In this document: piece by piece, positions 58,471 through 64,000 of the stretch | Layout of the letters: each line of letters begins with the position of its first letter | How positions within the stretch are numbered: the first letter of the stretch is position 1 | Origin: Zea mays | Taxonomy: Eukaryota > Streptophyta > Magnoliopsida > Poales > Poaceae | Direction of reading: 5' to 3' | DNA length: 64,000 nucleotides | NCBI RefSeq assembly: GCF_902167145.1 | Contig: NC_050097.1 | Span: 145,415,982 to 145,479,981 of the forward strand | The notes under the pieces: model-generated | Told to the model about the DNA's origin: nothing | Seen by the model: the letters and a program-made list of their open reading frames with translations, nothing else | Databases searched by the model: none | Made by a program: the position numbers and the translations under genes

Positions 58471-58979
58471 AAGTTGATCTCATGCTCATGCCTTTTTTTT
58501 TTAGGTAGCTAGGAACACTGTGCCCTTGTTTGTTTTAATTAGGTGCGCAACGCTAGCATGCTGGCTAACCAGATAACTGATAAGTCGATCATGTTGGTTG
58601 ATCGATGCATGCATGGGCTTGTGATTAGGAGACCTCACGATTTCAAGCTGAGACGCACGGTCGTCTCACTCACGGCCAGATCTCGCGCGCCATGCTAATC
58701 ATTGCCGATGTCTGGACACACAGCAGGGGCCAGGGTGCCGGCCGTCCTTAATTAGTTTTGGCAGATGTCTGTTGCTAATTTCACCGCATGCGGGAGCGAG
58801 GATCTGCGGATGGGCCTGGGCCGGAACCTACGTGGCCTAGTGGGTGGCAGCGATGGAGTGGGCCAAAATCTGGGTTATGTTATGCATACCTTATCGCGGA
58901 CGGTTTGGTGATGTGCTCGGATGGTCCGCACGTATAGCCAGACGGTTCGAGCATCTATGTTATCCTGGTGTGGGCTTCG
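58471..58979. other. Unassigned sequence, lower part probably LTR-element internal DNA
   Basis: No gene seen in 58471-58840. From about 58840, words such as GGACGGTTTGG and GGACCGTCCG resemble the retroelement to the right. Confidence 0.4.
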
Positions 58980-58981
58980 AT

Positions 58982-59550
58982 GGCTCATTGCAGGGGATAG
59001 AGCCAACTGCCGCTAGACCGGACCGTCCGCCCGTGCGCATGGGCACAGGCTGTTTCCCATAGAGGTGGTGGAGGATGTAGCTGTCCGGTGTAAGAGTTAA
59101 TCGACATCCCATAAAGTAGCTGGGATCGGACATATGCCCATTTGCAGCCGATGGATATTGTGGGTTTTCTTTAGTTTCAAAATCGTGCGATGGAAAATTA
59201 GTAATGACAAATTTATCGAACGCACGTGCTAGCCTTCTATAATCCTCTTGCACACCCCCTAGTATTTGTTGCATCTGTTCCCATCGATCATCCACGTAAG
59301 ATCTAAGAGCTTGGATGTCGTTTGTGTAACTTACGTCCGGGGTAGCTGCAGCAGCTCAGAGTGACGCCAGGTTGGTTTCGACGAATTTCTGATTTCTGTC
59401 TACCTTGAAATTGGTCAGGTACTTTGCTTTGGCCTTCTTAATCAGCTGCTCAGTGTACTCGAATTCTTACAGTTCTTCAGCCGACAGAGTCTCTATAGTC
59501 GGCTCGATGTATTGCTGGGAAACATCGGAGTGGTCCTTGAAACCGGCCAT
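58982..59550 (-). pseudogene. gag: gag-like 5' fragment of the LTR element
   Basis: It begins at ATG 59550 and reads MAGFKDHSDVSQQYIEP, then TEQLIKKAKAKYLTNFKVD. It continues as a 111-codon open stretch with DDRWEQMQQILGGVQEDYRR. The arrangement 34 bp inside the PBS identifies it as the first ORF of a retroelement. In-frame stops at about 59469 and 59355 show decay. No gag domain is certain. Confidence 0.55.
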
Positions 59551-59583
59551 TAGGGAACGATTAAATGGATCAAAATGCCTTGT

Positions 59584-59600
59584 CCCCAGCGGAGTCGCCA
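59584..59600 (-). other. Primer binding site of the LTR element fragment
   Basis: The minus strand reads TGGCGACTCCGCTGGGG five bases after the LTR end at 59606. The TGGCGACTC form is used by some gypsy lineages. Confidence 0.65.
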
Positions 59601-59959
59601 AAAAGTGTGTTGACGATTATCTGGACGCTAATCACTGAACAAGTGTTCCGCTCGGTGGGGCTCTCTGTGGCGGCGAGGACGGTCCGCGACCTAGCGGCAG
59701 GAGTGGGTCTTCCTGTGTCAAGCCAGACGGTCCGCGCCTGGTGGTCAGACGGTCCGCGTGCGCATAGGGGTGGCGGCATTCGTTAACAGCACGTGGATCT
59801 CGTCTCCATGGAGAGACCCCGTTAGGGAGGTGAGATCCTAGGGTTTGTCTCGGGGTCGGCAGACCATCCAAGACGCCTCCAGAGGACGTAGAGTCGAAAA
59901 GAGGTGAAGATTGAGATTGGAAGATTACGTTACTACTACTCGCACTACCGGAATCAGCT

Positions 59960-60593
59960 CCTTTGCCGTGTGTCTCAGACACACGGCAAAGGCAAATTTA
60001 CACTCGGCAAATGCTTTGCCGAGTGTAACACTCGGCAAAGAACGCTCGGTGAACTGTACATCGGCAACAGCCTCTTTGCCGAGTACTATTTGTCGGGCAC
60101 TCGGCAAAGACTTTGCCGAGTGCCAACCGGCACTCGGCAAAGAAAAGTCACCGTCACGGCGCCAAGTAACGGTGACGGATCCTTTGCCGAGTGCCGTCTG
60201 TGGCACTCGGCAAAGAGGTCAATTTTGCCGAGTGTTTGCTCGAGAGGCCCTCGGCAAAGACTGACCCAGTGGGCCCCACTACCAGTCCCTGTGCCGAGAG
60301 CTCTAGTAGGCACTCGGCAAAGGAGGCTTCTTTGCCGAGTGTCTGTTGGACAGGTACTCGGCAAAGAACCCTCCAGTGGGCCCCTTTGCCAGTCCCTTTG
60401 CCGAGTGCCTTGGCAATGGCACTCGGCAAAGATGTCTTTACCGGTTCCCAGGTTTCCTTCTTTGCCGAGTGCCATTGTCAGCACTCGGCAAAGATGGCTT
60501 TACCGGTTCCCAGGTTGCCTTCTTTGCCGAGTGCCATGGTCATTGCACTCGGCAAAGCGCCCCTTTGCCGAGTGTTACACTCGGCAAAGTGAC
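59960..60593. repeat. CACTA subterminal repeat array
   Basis: CTTTGCCGAGTG and its complement CACTCGGCAAAG alternate more than twenty times, often as head-to-head pairs. In En/Spm such motifs are the TNPA binding sites. The long frames on both strands here are repeat artefacts. Confidence 0.9.
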
Positions 60594-60882
60594 CAGAATG
60601 TCCCTTTTTTATTTGCTTTTGTTGTTCCATCCAAACAAACAAAAGATATATATGATTCACATCACATTATATATCAATCACATCATAGAATGAACACATT
60701 TATCATCAACACCATATATATCACAAAGTCTCACTAAAGTCTCACAAATATAAGTAAGGATCATCACAAAACAGATATAAGTCTGCGTCATCACTAACAT
60801 CACCAAGTATCTCACAAGATAAAGTTTAACTAACATCACCAACACTCATAAACGTAAGTCTGGATCATCACAAAACAGATCA
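60594..60882. other. Spacer between subterminal array and TNPA-like gene
   Basis: AT-rich, with imperfect direct repeats of ATCATCAC and AAGTCTCACAA words. It probably includes the 3' untranslated region of the minus-strand gene. Confidence 0.5.
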
Positions 60883-62896
60883 TCAACGAGGTGGGCATCT
60901 GGACTGGTTCGGCGAAGGGCTGGACAAAGCATGAGGGTTGTTCGACGCCGCCGATTGACCCTGCACAGAGAAGAGATTGTATGTGTGAGAACATATGAAT
61001 AAATATCATGCAGTACTAAAATTTTGATACTCACAGGAGTAGTGAACTCTGTAGGGTCAGCTGCAGGGAACAACGGAGGTGGTGGAGCATGACCCTGTGC
61101 GGCGCCAAGGCTCTGCATGTACGCGAACATCTCCGCCATCCTCTTCTCCAGCTCCTCACGTTGCCTCCTCTCATCATCTAGCTGAGTCTGTAATATTTCG
61201 CCCTAATGTTACGATAATGCAAAGAGAAGATATATAAAAATCAATGAATGATGAATAGATAAGGAATAACCTGGAGTTGCTGGATACGATGCTGTGAGGT
61301 GTCCTGCCGAGGTCGTATGGCTGGGCTCGCGCTCGTGCTCCTTGCTCGCACCTGAGAGAGAGTGGGAGTGGAGGACGAGTCGATTGCCCCGTCGGCAATC
61401 CAGTACCGCCCATGCCTCTTGCCTCCTCCGACCCTCATGAGGACATCTCCGTCGATGTCCTCGGTCCTCGGATCGTAATCTGGCCCATGGACCTCCTTGG
61501 CCATGGCGGTGTACTCACTGAGTCGGCTGTGGATGGCGGGGTTGGTGTACGCCTCGGGCCCATCATCCGGGTTGTAGGTGACGTCGGACGTCGCCTTCCC
61601 CTTGTGGGCCATGGCATATGCCGAGAACGTGGAGCAAGGCGCGCCACCATGTGCCGCCGACTGCGAGAAAACCAACGATATGGTTAGAAATCATGTCTAA
61701 TCGAAAGTTATATACCTAAATAAAAAAGAGCGCGTACCCATGCTTCCGCGTATTTGCTCAGGCTGCGGCTGCCTTGATGGTGGGAGGGACCTTGCATCAG
61801 CAAACGCCGTTCCCGGCTAGCGTTGTGCGCCTCGTCCCACTCAGCCGAGCACCACCTCTGCACCATCTTCTCCCAGCACTCAGGATGCGCGGCGCACCAA
61901 TGAGGAATCATCTAAAAAAATATAAGTACACCGCATATCAGAAGATAAGAATAAGCATATTTAGTACCAATAATAAAGTTTTGTATTTACCTGCAAGTAC
62001 TGGTCCGCAGTCAATGACATGGTTCGGGCGTCCTTCTTGTTCACCTTCTCCCCAAGGACGGAGCCGTGGTAAGTGACGATGGCCTGGATGCGCGCCTCGT
62101 AGTGCATGTCCACGACGAGCTTCTTACAGCACGTCGTAGACACCACATCCGCCCTGGCCTCGTATCCAGCATCGCACCTGAAGAAATCCTACATACAAAG
62201 ACGATGTATCCATACATTATTTCAAGAATATGCAAAAAATGCGACTTATTAAACAATATAGTGCGAGGAAGACTTACCCACAGCTCTTGCTTCACCCGCT
62301 CCGCCTTGTTGTTGAATTGTCTGCTGTCCCGATCTACTGCATCGGGGGCGACGGCGTAGTGGTCGAAGGTGTATGCTGGGCTCGTCACTCCGGCGTACTC
62401 GACAAGTCCAGGGAAGTGTTCCCGGCATAGAAGGCCGAGGATGCCATTGGGGTTGCGGCCGTGACCCCCTGCAGTCTCCAAAACCATACAAGACCTGTCG
62501 AAGTGATTAAGATGAAGTATTAGTTTCTATTATTAATTTGAACATATAATATGAAAAAGCAGTAACAACATCTAAAGTTACCTACCTCTCTCCATCGGGT
62601 CGTATCAGCGGACGTCTGTCACGAAGTATGGGTCGCTTAGGTAGGCTCGCGGGACCTCGCAGGTAGATACTCCTCGAACCTGAGGAGCCAGAACCTGAGA
62701 TGTCCTGCTGAGCGGCGTCGTCGTCGTCGTCCTGCTGCGCCGCATCGTCGTCGTCCTGCTGTGCCGCATCGACAGCGGCTTGCTGCTCCACCTGCTGTTG
62801 TACGGCGTCGTCCTGCTGCGCCTCCTCCTCCGTCCTACGGGTGCTCCTCCTCCCCCTCCCCCTCCCCCTCCTCGTCCTCGTCCCACCGCCCACCAT
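60883..62896 (-). CDS. TNPA-like CACTA transposase (Transposase_24 type), seven exons, intact
   Basis: My splice model: 62896-62586, 62494-62278, 62188-61991, 61911-61738, 61660-61271, 61187-61035, 60960-60883. All introns are GT-AG, frames join without a stop, and 506 codons result. The N terminus is Arg/Gly-rich (GRGRGRRSTRRTEEE) followed by Gln/Asp-rich repeats. The middle has the plant Ptta/En/Spm transposase region (KLVVDMHYEARIQAIV, MIPHWCAAHPECWEKMVQRW, RLSEYTAMAKEVHG). The C terminus is a coiled coil (LDDERRQREELEKRMAEMF) with a Pro-rich tail. Family members bind subterminal repeats and help bring the ends together; the matching repeats lie just downstream here. The start is the ATG before the basic region. 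A homologous-cDNA comparison would settle exon edges. Confidence 0.82.
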
Positions 62897-62998
62897 CTTT
62901 GTCCAACAACCTGCAATTAAGAGTAAACAATTAAGCACAGATAAAAAAATATGTATTTAGAAACATATGCAAAATAAATGAAATATAGCATTACATCG

Positions 62999-63556
62999 AT
63001 TAAAAATAATCTTCATATGTGTCCGGGTTAGCCGGATCATAAGTGTCATCATCACTATCAACCATTTCATAGTCAACATCATCTGAAGGCGCAATTTCGT
63101 CATTGGCATTGCCTTCAAGTATTTCTAAGTCATTCTCATTTTGCACCTCATCATCCTCGTCATCAACAACCATTTCAATATCTACTTCCATTCCATACGT
63201 CCTTCGGCGAACTGTGCCTCGTGATAGTCGTTCAACATGTCTCCTACCCCGGCATCAGCATCGTAATCCTCGACGCGTTGTCTCACCACCTCCTCTCTCG
63301 TGCGATGCGCTTCACCATGGAAGGTCCACCGAGTATAGTCCGGCATAAATCCATTCTTCCAAATATGTTCTACCATGGCCTTCTTTGGTTTTCTTTTCCG
63401 GTTGTCACATTTGCTGCACGGACAAGGGACTAGGCTAGCTCCTTTAGCAGCTTCGCCATATGCCCGTTCCACGAAAGCATCGGTCTTCCTAATCCATTCT
63501 GGGGTGACATCATTACGTCTTACGCGGCCCGTGTACATCCACTCACGGTCCTCCAT
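62999..63556 (-). pseudogene. TNPD-like gene, apparently internally deleted
   Basis: From ATG 63556 the frame encodes MEDREWMYTGRVRRNDV with a Cys-rich transposase-associated domain (PF13963-like: PCPCSKCDNRKRK). It continues to LNDYHEAQFAEGRME and stops at 63182. Overlapping it by about 10 bp in another frame, 63191-63000 encodes a very acidic segment ending DDDTYDPANPDTYEDYF, which looks like a transposase C terminus. The whole Transposase_21 catalytic region expected between them is absent. The simplest explanation is an internal deletion with its junction near 63185. Alternatively the second frame is a separate exon. The domain call for the first part is firm; the deletion is inference. 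Confidence 0.65.
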
Positions 63557-63654
63557 CCTCTAACATATATAACCGAGTATAGTTTAATATAGACATGTAA
63601 TGCATGTACACTACGTTCCTACCTTCTAATAGGTGAGGATAGGTCCTAATCCCA

Positions 63655-63856
63655 CCCGCGGTTGCGTAGATGGTGTTAGTTTCCATGCTATACTCCGATC
63701 CGAGATAGAATTTCGGCAGCACCTCCCCGCTGTTCTCCGGATACACGTCCTGACAGGGAGAGTGTACTGTCCGGAGAACAACAGGGAGGTGACGCCGAAA
63801 CTCTGTCTCGGACCGGAGTAGAGCATGGAAACTAACACCATCTACGCAACCGCGGG
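63655..63856. repeat. Long inverted repeat (86-bp arms, 30-bp loop) upstream of the TNPD-like gene
   Basis: Left arm 63655-63740 and right arm 63771-63856 are about 90% complementary. The outer 35 bases (starting CCCGCGGTTGCGTAGATG) pair perfectly. The loop is 63741-63770. The minus-strand frames crossing it (63543-63917, 63626-63841) are mirror images of each other and not evidence for a gene. Transcription would give a stable hairpin RNA. Confidence 0.88.
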
Positions 63857-64000
63857 CTGTCCAAAAAACGTGGACAATTCGAAACTGATACATTTGTAGA
63901 TATGCAAAGATCTGCATATCTACACCGTATCTCTTTCGAACGGGAGACGCCTAACTGGGTTACGTGATCTACGACCATGATGCGGATGTAGAGGTTATAC
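63857..64000. other. CACTA sequence to the window edge, no feature seen
   Basis: Only the end of a shadow frame is present. Confidence 0.4.

Larger units (their letters stand above)
58980..59942 (-). mobile_element. LTR retrotransposon fragment (5' LTR part, PBS, gag start)
   Basis: On the minus strand, LTR sequence (59942-59606) ends CAACACA. A PBS and a gag-like frame from 59550 follow. The LTR is cut at 59942 by a CACTA element and the rest of pol is absent in the window. GGACGGTCCGCG words are frequent in the LTR. The family is not named. Confidence 0.65.
59943..64000 (-). mobile_element. CACTA (En/Spm) element, one end in window, with TNPA-like gene
   Basis: It starts CACTACCGGAATC, a well-known terminus of grass CACTA elements. 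A dense subterminal array of CTTTGCCGAGTG / CACTCGGCAAAG follows. Coding on the minus strand includes a complete TNPA-like gene and a shortened TNPD-like gene. The other terminus lies beyond 64000, so length and target duplication (left flank TCG) are unverified. It interrupts the LTR fragment on its left. Confidence 0.88.

Noticed and set aside
59904..60737. 277-codon ORF and others in the CACTA subterminal region
   Set aside because: They consist of translated CTTTGCCGAGTG repeats in multiple frames.
63543..63917. 124-codon minus-strand ORF upstream of the TNPD-like gene
   Set aside because: It runs through both arms of the inverted repeat, so the apparent coding is palindromic sequence read twice. 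A plus-strand frame (63633-63821) mirrors it.
1..64000. An intact host protein-coding gene, tRNA or rRNA gene
   Set aside because: All recognisable coding traces to transposable elements or captured fragments. The tRNA-like motifs are 11-17 base primer binding sites, not tRNA genes.

Overview
The window is eukaryotic, transposon-packed plant DNA, most likely from a large-genome panicoid grass (maize or a close relative). Indicators are a chromovirus of the Tekay/Del type, an Opie/Ji-like copia element whose LTR begins TGAAAGGGAAATG, a Tat-lineage gypsy element, CACTA elements with grass-type subterminal repeats (CTTTGCCGAGTG, and fragments such as CACTAGCGGTTT), and several grass MITEs. I found no intact host gene. 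Everything with recognisable coding content belongs to a mobile element, is a decayed remnant, or is a captured gene fragment.

Positions 1-40890 are one minus-strand Tekay-type LTR retrotransposon whose left end lies outside the window. Its internal region (6971-13172) keeps PBS, an extra ORF, gag, protease, RT, RNase H, integrase, chromodomain and PPT, all broken by nonsense codons and frameshifts. Both LTRs (about 3.6-3.7 kb when reassembled) are split by later insertions. The left LTR (1-336, 4731-6970) holds a truncated plus-strand LTR element (337-4730). The right LTR is in four pieces (13173-13766, 17368-18927, 27814-27998, 39825-40890). It holds a truncated LTR of its own family (13767-17367), a complete copia element (18928-27808, TSD GTGGC) and a complete Tat-lineage gypsy element (27999-39819, TSD GCTGG).

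The Tat-lineage element is the most informative part. Its two 475-bp LTRs differ at one position by eye. Beyond integrase it carries an 80/81-bp tandem array and an antisense gene with its own TATA box. Five exons of that gene join in one reading frame (about 1155 codons). It encodes a protein with the 'putative gypsy-type transposon' domain, a long coiled coil and an acidic tail.

Positions 40891-64000 are a mosaic of DNA transposons. There is a decayed Myb/SANT-like fragment and a direct tandem duplication of about 1.6 kb containing hAT-like and other MITEs. The second copy is interrupted by a 6.5-kb CACTA element (46155-52654, TSD TCA) that has captured exon fragments of host genes, including 40S ribosomal protein S4 and a BIG-type ARF-GEF. 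After a Tourist-like MITE comes a second, decayed CACTA element with a 300-bp tandem array and a TNPD pseudogene. A further MITE and an LTR-element fragment follow. A third CACTA element starts at 59943 and runs off the right edge. It has a complete-looking seven-exon TNPA-like gene (506 codons), an apparently internally deleted TNPD-like gene, and an 86-bp-arm hairpin just upstream of that gene.
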